Shown here one piece after another: positions 52,301 to 64,000 of a stretch of 64,000 nt of DNA. How positions within the stretch are numbered: position 1 is the first letter of the stretch; every line of letters begins with the position of its first letter. The position numbers and the translations under genes were made by a program. Source of the stretch: Balanoglossus misakiensis (Eukaryota; Hemichordata); assembly GCA_040954595.2 (NCBI GenBank), contig CM082579.2, positions 5,828,001 through 5,892,000 on the forward strand, read 5' to 3'. Under the pieces are notes generated by a model that was not told the DNA's origin, searched no databases, and saw only the letters and a list, made by a program, of their open reading frames with translations.

Positions 52301-55300
52301 AATTCTACTCTTTGTTTCCGAAGAAAGAAGAGACCAATCTTGAGGAGTCTATTTTGGATTTAATTGTGAGGTTCCCCATGTGCGGTTTCGGTGACGTAAC
52401 GTGCGACATATAAACGTCAAGGTTAAGGCCAAAATACGTCAAGAGAAGACGAGACTGTTGAATTGGAAACGTTTGGATACGGTGCATTGCATTAGTCGAT
52501 AGCGGACGGTGTATGTTGCCGCGGAGTGGCCGAGTATCAACCATGAACAGCTCTCTGGAGGGAACATATTCGACGTCACAAGCACAGTCGTACAACGACA
52601 CTTTCCAAGAAGAACGATCCGAGCTGGAAAGAGCTGTCGAAATATCCGTCTTGGTGGCCATCATGGTTTCAGCAGACGTCGGCAACGCGCTGGTGGTCAT
52701 ATCGTTGCTGGGTTACCGGCAACTTCGTCATCGGACCTCCAATCATTTCATCGTCAACTTGGCATTTACAGACCTGTTCAGCAGCGTGCTGGTGATGCCG
52801 TTCAGTTTGGCGTCGCTGGCGATCGGCGACTGGGTTTTCGGCTCGGCCTGGTGCGGCGTCCAGTGCGCATTGAACTACTGCTTCATCACGGTGTCCATGC
52901 TGACCATGGCCTTGATCAGTATCGACCGATACATCGCCGTCTTGCATCCTCTCCGCTACCCCAGCCTGATGACGACTCGCGTGAGCACGGTGGCCATCGC
53001 TTTTGTCTGGACGCAGGGGGCGATCATCGGGGCCATCCCTGTGCTTGCCTCCTGGGTAGTCTACGACCACTCCGAGTTCGTGTGCGCCGTGGACTGGTTC
53101 ACGGGCACACCTGGACCCATGACGTACACCGCGTGCGCCTTCGTGCTCTGTTTCTGCGTGCCGTGCCTCGCCATCGCCTTCGCCTACTTTCGGATCTGTC
53201 GGGTGGCGCTCGGGAAGAGACCGCCTCACAACTTAAAGCGAAGCTACGAAGTCCGCGTCATCGTCAGCATCCTCGTGGTGACGGTGGTCTTCTTCCTCTG
53301 CATGACGCCATTTTGCGTCGTCAAGGTGATCAAGATATCGCAGGGCAGTCCCGAACTGCCGCTGGCCGTCAACAGCCTGTCGTCTCTCTCGTACTTCCTC
53401 GCCAGCGCGACGAATCCCTACATCTACGTGCTACTGCGGAAGGACTTCCGACACGCTTTCAAGCGAGTGGTGTGTGTAGTCAGAAAACGGCGAAAGGTGG
53501 ACAGCGCCAATCAAGGCACAGCAACAGGTGGAAACCCTAACGACAATCGAACTTCAGAGGACACATGCCAGTGTTCGCTCTGTGTCAATTCCGCGGATAC
53601 TTTGCACATGGGGGAAACTGTTAACACTAGTGATTAACTGACGCATACATGTACAGAAAACTGATAGTCAAAAACTCACATGGCTTGAGGATGTCGAAGG
53701 ATTCAAAATCATAACCACCAAAAAATAATGATGGCTGCCACCAAACCAACAGATCCTCAGGAAACCCAGGTGAACCGGATTATCCCAGGTGATCCTGAAG
53801 ACTCCCCAAGTTATCGAAGAAAAACAGGAATTCATTGCACTATATATCACCACCGGCACAAACTATAAATACAATTAATTTCAACCATACTGTATCACAG
53901 AAAATCATCAGACACTGGACATATGTGTTTAGCAAAAATACCGGGGCAGGTGATCTGCATATTGTACATGTACCGGTACATAGTGAATAAAGAAAATTAC
54001 CTTCCCACGCCTGGCTGTTGTGACAAGTACGTGTATTTTTATAACGCAAAAGCGGCAGCATATTGTAATTTCGTGATTCATAATTACCTGTTACTATCAC
54101 AGTAAACATGCAAAATTCCTGATTTCCACTGGAGTCATTGAACGTGTAGGTGACCGGTGTATCGCCAATCGTGAATGCGTCTCCCGGTGAATGGTCGCCG
54201 GCAACGGTGACCGGATCGCCTGAATTGTCAGCAGCGCTCGGTTCAATCCAGGTCACCGTGGCGTACGGTTGCCCCGGGTCAGTGGCCTGTGATGTGTTAC
54301 CTGGGCAACCGCTGACGACAGGAGCCTCTGTGTCTGTATAAAACGAGAAAGAAAGAAAGAAAGGTAGAGAAATGAAAACAATGTCGCATATTGGCACGTT
54401 TGATGAAATCGGTATTGTTGGTTGGAAAGCAACTTTAAAATGGCTGACACCTGTTGGCCCAGTGTTGAGGTTGTCTTGACACAGAAACGAAACACCGAAG
54501 CACAGTTTTGTAGCATCCGAATGGTCCTGAAACTTTTGGATATTTTTTACTGTATTCTATTGTTTTTGGTATCAGTTGCAGGCCCTTATTGAACCACTTC
54601 GGTCAAGCGACGGATCTTTCATCAACCAAACGATGCATCTTTTTCTCACCAGAAACAGTGACCGTGAAGTTACAGTCCACCGTCAATCCTTCGGGGTCCG
54701 TGAAGGCGTAGGTGACGACAGTGCCACCGATGCCGAAAGCGTCGCCGGGATCGTGGGTGCTAGACTCGGTCACATAACCCGAGTTGTCAGTGGCGTTCGG
54801 CGGGGCGTACGTCACCGTGGCGTAGGACTGACTCGCGTCTGTTACCGTGGCAACTGGACTTGGACATCCGGGACTGAGCACTGGAAATTCGATATCTACA
54901 AATGTGATAGAAAGTAACGCGTTTCTCTTGTTACTATGGTTAAGCTGTATTCGCATTGTACAGTGAGTGTTTGGTCAGGAAATTCTTGTCCATGTGAGAG
55001 CACTTTTAACGTAACGAGAGAGGGATTCTGATTTGATCATCGCTTTAAATTAGAGTCTTAACGGCAATTTTGAAATTCGACAAAAGGAAATTGAGAAATG
55101 ATGACGTTTGTTTTACCTACGCACTCTCCCGCCACTTCTGTGTAACCGCTGCTGCAATTGGACGAACAGGTGAAGTTGCCCGGTGTGTTGGTGCATACGA
55201 TTGGACAGCTGGACGGAGAGAGACACTCGTTCACATCTAAGAAAAAGGCATCAAAAGTTAAGTCATTTTTCCCCAAAACAACACGAATAACTCCGGGAAC

Positions 55301-55751
55301 CCACAAGAAGTAAAATACATCGTTAAACAATATCACTAGTGTGGAACTGGAATGATCAAGTTCATTTTGTGAATGTCGATCAAACTACAACATGTCAAAA
55401 TTCAAGAACCGTTACCTAGGTTACATTCATCCTCACTCAGGGTCTGGTTCCAACCGGCGCAGCATTCGTAGTTCCCACCGTTGTCGCACACGTTCGTTCT
55501 GCAGGTGTGAAATGGTAAAGTCAGAAAAGATCTACCCCAATATTTGACCGAGAAAATGCCCGAGTCTGCTCTAGAGGAAAACGTGACGACGAAAAAAATG
55601 TGACCCAAACAACTAAACGCGATTTCGATTTATCAAACTAAGTTACAATTATTAAAGATCATACCTACCCATTAGGGTTCAAAGCTGAGAAAACTTGACA
55701 GAAAAACAGACAAGAACAAATAAACACAATCTTGTAGATCGGTATGATCAT
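43302..55751 (-). CDS. Giant HYR-repeat receptor with 23 HYR domains, EGF and fibrillin-like N-terminus (2124 aa)
   Basis: 28 exons, 6375 nt. Signal peptide 55669-55751 (MIIPIYKIVFICSCLFFCQVFS). Cys module 55416-55498 (NVCDNGG..YECCAGWNQT), like the fibrillin/LTBP unique N-terminal segment. EGF 55117-55236 (DVNECLSPSSC..). HYR23 54650-54895 and HYR22 54088-54333. HYR21 to HYR9 are 13 exons of 243 bp, from 51777-52019 down to 47817-48059, every 330 bp. HYR8 47486-47728, HYR7 46947-47189, HYR6 46576-46821, HYR5 46121-46366, HYR4 45765-46007, HYR3 45083-45322, HYR2 44649-44891, HYR1 44231-44464. Membrane helix 43968-44076 (AGMIAATAIAVAALLALVV). Cytoplasmic tail 43302-43692. HYR landmarks: PPVPTCPGDVT, ATASVTW, ATDNSG, TYTFQDGSLNTADCTFTITV. 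HYR domains are Ig-like adhesion modules (hyalin and similar proteins), so a cell-adhesion or recognition role is likely. Confidence 0.9.
45371..45590. repeat. Two-copy 110-bp tandem repeat in the HYR3/HYR4 intron
   Basis: Copies 45371-45480 and 45481-45590 both start AAAAGGTGTGAGGTCAGCTG and share CCCGTGGCCGGCAGTTTTGG and CGACTTATCAATA. Roughly 90% identical by eye. Confidence 0.93.
47486..52019 (-). repeat. 330-bp exon-intron tandem array (HYR8-HYR21)
   Basis: Fourteen units, each a 243-bp HYR exon plus an 87-bp intron, spaced exactly 330 bp (331 between HYR8 and HYR9). Exons and introns are both nearly identical between units; donor GTAAGT and acceptor region CCCATAG are preserved. Exons are symmetric phase 1-1, so gain or loss of a unit keeps the frame. 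Confidence 0.97.
52391..52414 (+). promoter_or_regulatory. Candidate GPCR core promoter: CRE-like site and TATA box
   Basis: GTGACGTAAC at 52391-52400 (TGACGTAA, CREB/ATF type) and TATAAA at 52409-52414, about 130 bp before the GPCR ATG on its strand. Confidence 0.45.
52543..53637 (+). CDS. Intronless class A (rhodopsin-like) orphan GPCR, GPR161-like (364 aa)
   Basis: Seven hydrophobic segments. The start at 52543 (CAACCATGAAC) is preferred; an in-frame ATG at 52513 would add 10 residues without a feature. The N-terminus has N-glycosylation sites (NSS, NDT). TM1 GNALVV; TM2 NLAFTDLFSSVLVMPFSLA; Cys before TM3 (WCGVQC); TM3 end SMLTMALISIDRYIAVLHPLRY with intact DRY; a Cys in extracellular loop 2 (FVCAVDW) for the disulphide; TM6 has CMTPFC rather than CWxP; TM7 NPYIYVLLRKDFRHAF (NPxxY intact). 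The cytoplasmic tail is basic, then Asn/Thr/Cys-rich (CQCSLC). TM3/ICL2 and the extracellular loop 2 pattern resemble GPR161 and related orphans; ligand unknown. Nested, antisense, in the HYR21/HYR22 intron. Confidence 0.93.
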   Translation: MNSSLEGTYSTSQAQSYNDTFQEERSELERAVEISVLVAIMVSADVGNALVVISLLGYRQLRHRTSNHFIVNLAFTDLFSSVLVMPFSLASLAIGDWVFGSAWCGVQCALNYCFITVSMLTMALISIDRYIAVLHPLRYPSLMTTRVSTVAIAFVWTQGAIIGAIPVLASWVVYDHSEFVCAVDWFTGTPGPMTYTACAFVLCFCVPCLAIAFAYFRICRVALGKRPPHNLKRSYEVRVIVSILVVTVVFFLCMTPFCVVKVIKISQGSPELPLAVNSLSSLSYFLASATNPYIYVLLRKDFRHAFKRVVCVVRKRRKVDSANQGTATGGNPNDNRTSEDTCQCSLCVNSADTLHMGETVNTSD

Positions 55752-58700
55752 TTCACGCTCCGTATAGAGTGAAAAACAAACTGATGTCTTTCGGTACAGA
55801 CGTATGCGATTAGCCTTCCCAGGAGGTTCAGCTCGGAGCCGATTCGGCAAGTCAAGGGTGAACGTCTTCAAATTAAGGTACAACTTCGATTATTTGTCTA
55901 ACTCTATCCACCAAATTCAAATCCACAGGAATTCACCAGTAGGGTTGGTGAGAACCTCGGTCGGTAATCCAGGTGACAAGCGACGGCGAGCTCGTCTGAG
56001 TCTATCCGTTGACAGGTGGGATGTTTCAGCAGAGAACGCGTGTGGACAACGAATCGCACGTCACAGGTAGTCAATTAAGATATGATTTTCCACAGACAGT
56101 AAATTAAGCAAAACAGCTTCCCCGCACTATATCCGTCGTTCGTATAACGATTGGTAACGCTGAATTGTGTAAAACGGTAAACTTTTTTCACATTTCGGTG
56201 TCGCTAGACGCGGGCTTTCGAAATAACCAGTCAGATCATGGCCACGTCCAGAAATAGTTCCCATTTCGTTTTGTTTTTATTACTACGACACCTAACAACG
56301 TTGCCGTGGACGGGTTTTCAATGTTTGCATCAAAAATAATATTGCACTGTTTGTCTTGCCGCTCGCACCTGTAAAGTTTTGCCCAATTACTCTCGCTGAC
56401 CATTCGAAATTTCACAACAGGTTCCCGCCGTTGAATGCGCATTGGTTCACATCGAGTCCCGGTTGCCGTGCCAACCGCTAATAGGGACATTCAAATACGA
56501 GAAGCAGTTCCCCTGGGCAGTCTTGATGTCGGTCAACAACTGAACGTAAAGACGTCAGCATTCTCTGCGGCGAATTCCCACGTTGCCGAGGGTGGGGTTA
56601 CAAAAGCGCTTTTGAGCGTGCTTGTTGATTTTTGACAAAAAGAGAGAGAAGGAATACTGTAACACACGTTGGCGCTGTTTGCTGATGGTATGTAATTGTT
56701 TTTATCTAGAGGATAGACGTGCAAATACACCACGTGTTGTGTTGTATCCCTTGTAGGTGCTTCATTGCCAACAAGGACCTTATCGATTTTAACCGGGGGG
56801 GGGGGGGGGCGTTGTAGCATAAAGAGGTGGGTCATTTTTTTCAGATCATTGGAGGTCAAGGGCCCCGATAGGCCTACTGCGCAGTAAGATAAGTCAAGTT
56901 GACCATGAGGCACACGGCCGTCAGTTTGTCGACATTACGGGTCAAACGAAAGTAATTGGAGCAAAAATCCAGTTTACAGTTCACCGTGTTTAGACCATCG
57001 ACGTTGGTGCGTATCATCCTCGGTGGGCAGATATAGACCGTGGGGACGGTTTGAGGGTTGAAAAGCTGGAAGAACAAACCATGGATGATGAAAACACGGA
57101 GCTCTGTAGCAACGGAAATTTAGTTTAACAAATCATAAAATATTTTACCCGAGAGCCAACTGTAATTGATCTTGCTATGCGCAAAATACATGTACTGTAC
57201 TACAAAATGAAGTTCTCGGTATTTTTCATCGTTTACTAGTATTTTGCCGTGCCACATAAAACTGAAATGATGTCTTCTGTGACCTTCGAGGAAAATATTG
57301 AAAATCGTCCAAAAATCAGTGAAACAAAATACAACTTAACCAGATTGTCTAATTGTCGTTTCTCGCGCGTCTGTCAACACCACCGACCCCTCGCATGCTA
57401 TCGAGTTTTCCTGGCCGCAGCAGTTGTCTAACCGACAGAAAGCTTATCTGAGCGTTGGCCTGTCGAAGATGGTTTGTTTGTTCGTAAGTAACGTGAAGAC
57501 AGTCGACCGGAGGTAAAACAAATGAGTCGCGGTGTTGGCGCGGAAACTTCTGGTCTGTCAGCATAACATTCGCCACAGTACAAGAGCAGACATTACACAT
57601 CGTACGAAAAGAAGCGGAAACAAAACCATCTCCATTACATGAATCAACGTCGTGGAAACGTCACAAACTTTATTGGAAATTTTGATGCATTATCACTATA
57701 ATCAGTAAAAAAACATCGTCTGGCATTGATGTGTCCGACACGACTCTAACTGTGTCGCGTCGAACTGAAAAAACAACATGTATTTACAGAAGCAGCTAAA
57801 AACCATTTTCATGGGATTTTTTCACTAATACTACAAATAATGACACATCATAGAAATTAATCTTACTATATTGCAAATATATCGTCAATCATAATCCGTC
57901 TGAACGAATCGTCCGCGAATGATGAACCCACTGATCACCAAACCTCGTAAAATAATAAAATCTGATAAAAATACATAAAACTTTGCATTGTGTCTGTCAA
58001 TGCTGGTGAAGGCTATTGGAACGACCCAAATTGTGGTTCTAAAAGAGTCTCCGATAGCTTTAAGATACATCAGGTTGATTTTTTTTAAAATCAAGGTTAA
58101 GCTGTTCGAGTTCTTTGGTGTAAAATAAATATGTCGACAACCAAACAAAATACAATTATTTTTTATATTCAAGAGCATTTACATATAGTGTGTGGGAATA
58201 ACTATTGCGAATGTTATAATTCTGTAACACGTGGTACGATACACCTTTTGTCCGTCGCAATCATCTCGCATCTATGGTACACGTGCATCGGTCGTAGAGG
58301 TCGCCCTCTCTTTAGCCCGACTCCGAATTGCATCTTGCGGGTCAAGGGCCACAGTGTGTATAAATGAAGATTCTAGAGCATTGGAGGGGACAGGTGCTGT
58401 TCAGTTTTAAGTTTTGTCAACAGAGCGATAATCCAGATCAGCGATTCGCTGACCCAGACTCGTTGGGTTTATTCCTTGCGAAGTAAAGAACACCAAGGAC
58501 ACAGAGAAATCAAACTTGTGGGGTAGAAGTTGTTGTGGATTTCGGGGAGGGACTCTATGGGGAATCGATATCACGATACATACGGCTTCTATTATTTCAG
58601 AAGAGCCAACAGACGACAGTCCCGGGCAGAATACAAACCGTTCAGCGCCAAAACATGATAAAAAAGTCGTGTGAGTGAGATCACTCTCTCTATGATTATA

Positions 58701-60540
58701 GCCCCGTTTTCCGCTGGGGGAGTTCCTTTTACAGCGTAGCCTGACAGAGAATCTAGGGCGCTAGTCTAATTTTCACAATGTCTGACTTGTCCTGAATATT
58801 TCAAGTTAAAGATGTATTCATTGCTTCTGTAGAAATCTCTTGGTGGCAGTTTTGTATCATAACCCCGCCCGTAGGCAACTCTCACGTTAGGGTTTTGTAG
58901 GTTAAAACAAACAATCAACAACCAACAAGGAAAATATCCAATATGTACATGTGGTTTTAATGTCGGTTTCTCTGTAATAGGACGGTATAGTGTTTCTAAC
59001 ATGCATGTTAAGTGTATGATTCGAAGTACAGTTATATGTTTCGAATTTTTTTTTTCAAAAGTCTAACCTCTAAATATATATGTTTTATCTCTGTATATAT
59101 TTATGTAATAAAAACATTGCACCTCAGATTTGCAATAATGAAAATATTCTCGCCGTTCTCAGTCATGTGAGGGTTTTCATCGATTTGGAAACTAAAAGAA
59201 AGATTTTAAAGCAGAATAATTATCTGATTAAAGTCAGGGATTGTTACTGTCAGTGTTGAGGCGCTAATTCATTAAGTGCACACCCATAACGTATGTTAAC
59301 ATATAGCGCTTGGATTTATATAAAGTGACTATCATTTTCCGAAATTAAAAAAAAATTGCTCTGCCATCATGCCGTTTTGCGAAATATAAACATGTTAATT
59401 AATATCTCTCAAATGAGAGAGACTGTTTAGGTAACGCTGGTTTTGGAATGTTAAATAATTTGTCAATATTCAGATACCGTAACCCAACTTATGATTAGTT
59501 GGACTGTGCGCGTGCGCAAAACGTTAAAAGGTCAATCGGGTATCGCCCACCACCGTTCCATGGTTGTACGACTCCGAATGACCAGGTGGTGGCGCGCTTT
59601 TTCCGCGTGTGGCACCCACTAAAAGTCAGTTATTGACTATATTTGAATGGTCAATGCCATAGTGGTTAAATTTGCATTTGTGACCGTATACCTTCAAGAT
59701 CATTAAAACAGCCTGCAATAGACGATTTTCCGCTCATGACGAGATCTCGCGAGACTTGGTTAAGCAATAGCTAAGTACATGTAATACAAGCAAGTTTTGT
59801 AGGAAACTTGTAAATAGTGTGAATTACTGTTTGGTTGTATTTGAAATTTGGCAGCCAACCACTATGAAATCAGTATTGCGGATTATACCAGGCACGCATT
59901 ATACTAAAATGAAAACACACTGAAAATGTACGGAAGAATTTGATGATAAGTTTCGTTGCTATGGCTATAATTGATGATACAGCACACCCGAGTCAAAATA
60001 CTCGAACGCTATTTGCAACATTACTATATGTAGTGGGCTAAAACAAATTGTTGTGTAAATGTATTCAGGAGTGCTAATAACTGATCACACTATTGTAAAA
60101 CGGTTTCCTCTAAATATATGCAGACTTGGGTGCACGAGCAAGTATCGCCATTGCAGTACGAATTGCGACCGCCCTCAAAAGCGACCTTGGCAACAAAATT
60201 GAGATATCGTCACAGCCTCCTGTCTTAAACGACAGATTTGTTTGGCTCTCTCATTTGTTAACCCTTCACCGCCAAGATGCGGGGGTGGACGTATTGGCGT
60301 GGGTAAGCGCGGTCGTACAAAACTTGAGGCCTTTGCAGCAGTGACGTCGTCCAGTCGATGCTGGCCCAGACGGTTCGACAGACCAATGCGTGGCGACAGT
60401 CGACAGTAACACTTGTGGCAGCTGCATAGTTCGATGTTGGTTGGGAACACATTATTTGGACGTCAACAGTTACTCACTTAGTATTGCTGCGCTGCCACCA
60501 ACACCATGTAAATCCTCAGTACCCAAAGTCCAAATGTCAT
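55752..60540. other. Upstream flank of the HYR receptor and unannotated DNA
   Basis: AT-rich. A poly-G run lies at about 56796-56809 and a TATAAA at 58359-58364 has no recognised gene after it. A minus-strand frame at 56874-57077 looks protein-like in composition but matches no family I know. No supported gene. Confidence 0.55.
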
Positions 60541-60604
60541 CCATGACGTGAGTTCGTGAGTTCTGCATACACTGACTTCCGGAACGTCATTGGCCACGTG
60601 ACCT
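60541..60604. promoter_or_regulatory. Cluster of promoter-type motifs without a recognised gene
   Basis: Within about 60 bp: TGACGTG (CRE-like, 60545), ACTTCCGG (Ets, about 60575), ATTGG (inverted CCAAT, about 60589) and CACGTG (E-box, about 60595). This arrangement is typical of TATA-less promoters. Confidence 0.35.
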
Positions 60605-63600
60605 ACACCGCACGTCAGCCACAGTTGCGGCGCGGTACTTTGCAACGTTCTCGATCAGGATTTGGACTGACAGGCTTCAGTTTCAAAAGTAGAATCTGGG
60701 CATTTCAAGAAAAAAAGTGTCCTCGTCATCTTCTTGTCTTTTTGTTTTGTACCTGTTACCTTTCCATTTTTGGAAATCGCCAAAAAATATCGTGTGGATG
60801 CTGATTCTCTGTTATCCCTATTATCGACATCCTCTATCTCCTTCTCCTCATTCTTCTTCTTCCTCTTCTTTTTCTTTTTTTGTCGGCGGGATATATGTCT
60901 TGAATACGTTTTCCAATCTGTATCTGACATATATTCTTCCTTAAAGAGGCAGTCGTTGTCTTTTTCGATGCAGTCCTTAAGTGATAGCTGACACTATGAA
61001 AGTAAAGGAAAAAAATTTGTGATCACAAGTCTTTCATATGACGTGAACGTCGACTGGATAATTCCATCAAATTAGCTATGACTCCCCCCCCCCCCAGTCG
61101 CAGGTTTGTGATTCTTAGCACACTTCTGCGAATAATTTGAGTGTGCACCCATGGACGGCATCGTGTAACAATCCAATCATTCTGTGAAAATGCAAAGTAC
61201 TTCAAACGAGCGAGTGAAACATCACATTGCAAGTCCATTTATTGGATTATATTCGGATTCGCTATTTTCATGTTGATCGACTTGTCTTCCGGTCGGCCCT
61301 AAAATAACAATACAACCTTTGCACTTTCCGTACATCAGTTCACTTGTAACATGGCAAAAATTAAAAATATTCACAAAGACTTCTGAGGTTGTGTTACCGT
61401 ACGATCAGATAAATTATTGCTGAACAAACGTTTATCTCGTTTATTTATTGGTTTAATTTTAGATCGGAAAATTTCAGATCATTTCATTGAAACTAAAGCT
61501 TCATAAAGATATCTAACGACGTGCAGGTTAGTCGATATTTCACCAGAATCTTCCCTTCCATTTAGGCGGGTAGGGGGTATATCTTAATAAAGCTATTGGC
61601 GGCAAGTAAATACCAGAAAACCGATGCGGGTTGGTGGTATGTCGAGGAGATATGCGGCGTCGCGCTGTTCAAAGTTCAAACCACGGTGTCGGGGTTTGTG
61701 CCACGCATTTGATACACACTGTGATAACTAAAGATTTCTGCAATGGCGAGTTGAAAAGTTCAGTGTCGGTCAAGATTCGCACTCCTGGTGACTTTAAAGG
61801 CCGACGATCGTCTTATGCGCATGGGCGTAATTCCGTGTGTCGTACGAACATTACGCCTCCAATATTAGAAAACGACGTTATGTAGCTCCCTAGACCCTAC
61901 GTGTCCATTTTCAGATTTCGAATTTTCAGATTTCAGACTAAAATCGCCTGACTGGAACATAAATGGACTGGAAATGGAAAATAGCTGTATTACTTACATG
62001 CACTTTCTTCCTTTTCATCGATAAGTAGCACCCACTATTATGCCCTTTCATAGTAACACATTCCATACTTGCATGTGGGTCCGGGCAGGTTGAAATTTCA
62101 ATTAGAGCTGAAATATGCAGGATTAAAACAAAATTACAAATCTAGTATGAGAACAAAACGATGACGGTGACAATAATCACGATGAAGACAGTGTTATGAT
62201 GGTGGAAGTGAATACAAAATGTATGACACGTTTGGTTTGATTGTTTGACTACACGTGGAAAATGGCAAATATAGAATAGGGCAATATTGATGCTGAGTTT
62301 AACGCGCGTACATATTTATAAGTCGTGTGTGCATAAGGGGGTGAGTGGGGTCTCAAGTTTAAAAGGGGAAATATTTCAGCTATGCATCAAAAATCATGGG
62401 CCGCGCCGTGGCGCATAACTTGTCTAATTTTAATGAATATGCTAAATAAATCATAATGCTTTATTGTATTTTGTAATCGGTTACACACGTACGCGTGCTT
62501 GATGAGTTTCACAAAGTGTGCGTCTGTGACCTAAACAGAGAGAATAAAATAAACATGTTCTCAGCGGAGACTATGTGGGTTTTTCTCTATTTAGGGTCGG
62601 GTTGTAATGGGGTGTCACCGTCGTTAAACGGGGTACTCCAGAAACCATTGTGGAAAGTGCAATTGTTATCTACGCCGGGTGATTTCAATACAGTGACACT
62701 TTTCTGTTTTCTTACATTTTGACAAAATCGTTATTGTTCCCCCCCCCCCCCCGACTTTCTCTGGATCTGGACTTGAAGTTGCCGCGTGCCAGGCGTAATG
62801 GAGTGGACGAGAGAACAAACAACAAAGCTATCATTCTCGCTCGCATTCCTATTCCAATGTAAATTTGCCGGGTCCTTGAATTCGGCGAAACGGGTGCTCT
62901 AATATTTACATAGAACAACGGAGTGTCTGTCGTCCAATACTTCTGTGGCAACATTCCTGTACTACTAGTAGCAGTAGTACATGCAGCCAGCAACAGAATG
63001 AATCGTTCCCGGGGAGACGTCATTACCAACCAAGCGGAGTGGTAGTGACCACGACAACCTACTTTATTCTTCTGTTTCAGTTTCGCAACATACAGAGCAG
63101 AGAGGTGGATATTTGACCTTGTATCGATACAGTCAACACAAGGGTTAACATTAAATGCATTTGTTGCGGCGATAAGCGCCTGTGATTGTTTGCGTTGATA
63201 ATCACATTACGGCAATTTGCGACCCCCGGCCCCTTCGCCAACTGAAGCCAGGACTGACACAATCGCCGTGTGTCACAACTCCCAAGCGACTGTGGATTGT
63301 AAGGCCTAACTATAAACCTTTAGTCCGACAAATCGGTCTGGACCAAAAATCTATTTAGTAGGGCAAGGGTGTTTCTAGACCACCTGGTCTTCTGGACACT
63401 GGTGATGTAATTATCACGCCATCTAAAATAGTTCAGCGTTGTTTGGGTAATGGAATAATGCCCCTCCCGGCTCTTCAAATCTGGTTTACTTTATTGCTAC
63501 GCTCCGTCACGTGAACGCTACTGGCATGACTGTCGGGTTGATACCAACGACTGGTCGATACCTATCCCATCCGCCGTGTTATGTTATTCCGCCTCCTTGT

Positions 63601-64000
63601 GGTTCAAACGCCCCTGTCTTTCCTGAATTTTGAGGGTAACATTTTTGACGCGTCTTTCGATTGATGTTATCTTAATATTCCAATTAAACCGTCTTAAAAC
63701 CGCTTCAAGTAGCCGTATCAAAACAAACAGTCGGACTGAGCGGTGGTCACAGAAGAATTAACGTTACCAACAGGTGTTGATAAATTCGGAAGCATGTTAG
63801 TTTAGTCCATACGTCCTCTGCTGTTTTTATAACGGTGACCAATGTCACCGACATGCTAAACGACAACGCTTTATATCGTCATAACTGTGGCCCTCGGGTC
63901 CCGGATGTGATCGGACTAGATTCAAACAATGGGCAACAGGTATATACGTAGATTGAGCTGTGCGTTCAAACATGTTGGAACAAGCACAATAATCAGTCGC
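60605..64000. other. Unannotated right end
   Basis: Pyrimidine-rich tract at about 60830-60890, poly-C runs at about 61085-61096 and 62739-62752. Short open frames only; nothing with a recognisable domain. Confidence 0.55.

Larger units (their letters stand above)
52020..54087 (-). other. Large HYR21/HYR22 intron containing a GPCR gene
   Basis: 2068 bp, against 87 bp for the array introns. Most of it is the opposite-strand GPCR gene and its promoter. Confidence 0.8.

Noticed and set aside
52509-53540. Long plus-strand frame overlapping the GPCR, and a minus-strand frame at 52669-53229
   Set aside because: High-GC shadow frames of the GPCR, which has all seven helices and class A motifs.
60655-60930. 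Lys/Glu-rich minus-strand frame
   Set aside because: Produced by a pyrimidine-rich low-complexity tract; no domain or splice structure.

Overview
This is animal nuclear DNA. Genes are split by GT-AG introns, many in phase 1. Domains are metazoan (CUB, LDLa, HYR, calcium-binding EGF, TRIM RING/B-box/NHL, class A GPCR), and intergenic DNA is AT-rich with many microsatellites. The style suggests an invertebrate deuterostome, most likely amphioxus (Branchiostoma): expanded TRIM-NHL genes, shuffled CUB/LDLa/HYR receptors, small introns and many small repeats. The species call is inference.

Left part (1-35.5 kb). Six tandem plus-strand genes (A to F, A cut by the window edge) encode one family of small type I membrane proteins: signal peptide, one CUB domain, one unusual LDLa module, one membrane helix and a cytoplasmic tail. 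Each complete gene has four coding exons joined by phase-1 introns. Tails range from Pro/Tyr/Gln-rich repeats with PPGY motifs (C, E) to almost nothing (F). Genes A to E end in a shared C-terminal motif. Two intronless minus-strand TRIM-NHL genes sit between A and B; one has kept a filamin-type domain and the other has an acidic Ser/Thr-rich linker in its place.

Middle part (36.5-42.8 kb). A complete 12-exon phosphoglycerate kinase gene (minus, 415 aa) lies head-to-head with a 6-exon zinc deacetylase gene (plus, 341 aa). Their start codons are 269 bp apart, so they probably share a promoter. The deacetylase resembles bacterial family members rather than HDAC11 and begins with a mitochondrial-presequence-like exon.

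Right part (43.3-55.8 kb). A 28-exon minus-strand gene encodes a predicted 2124-residue single-pass receptor: signal peptide, a Cys module resembling the fibrillin unique N-terminal segment, an EGF domain, 23 HYR domains, one membrane helix and a cytoplasmic tail. Its core is a tandem array in which a 243-bp exon plus an 87-bp intron repeats every 330 bp with near-identical sequence. The intron between HYR21 and HYR22 contains an intronless class A GPCR gene on the opposite strand.

From 55.8 kb to the end I recognise no gene. Splice sites were placed by eye; in every multi-exon model with a visible start (B-F, PGK, deacetylase, HYR) the exon lengths sum to a multiple of three, which supports them.
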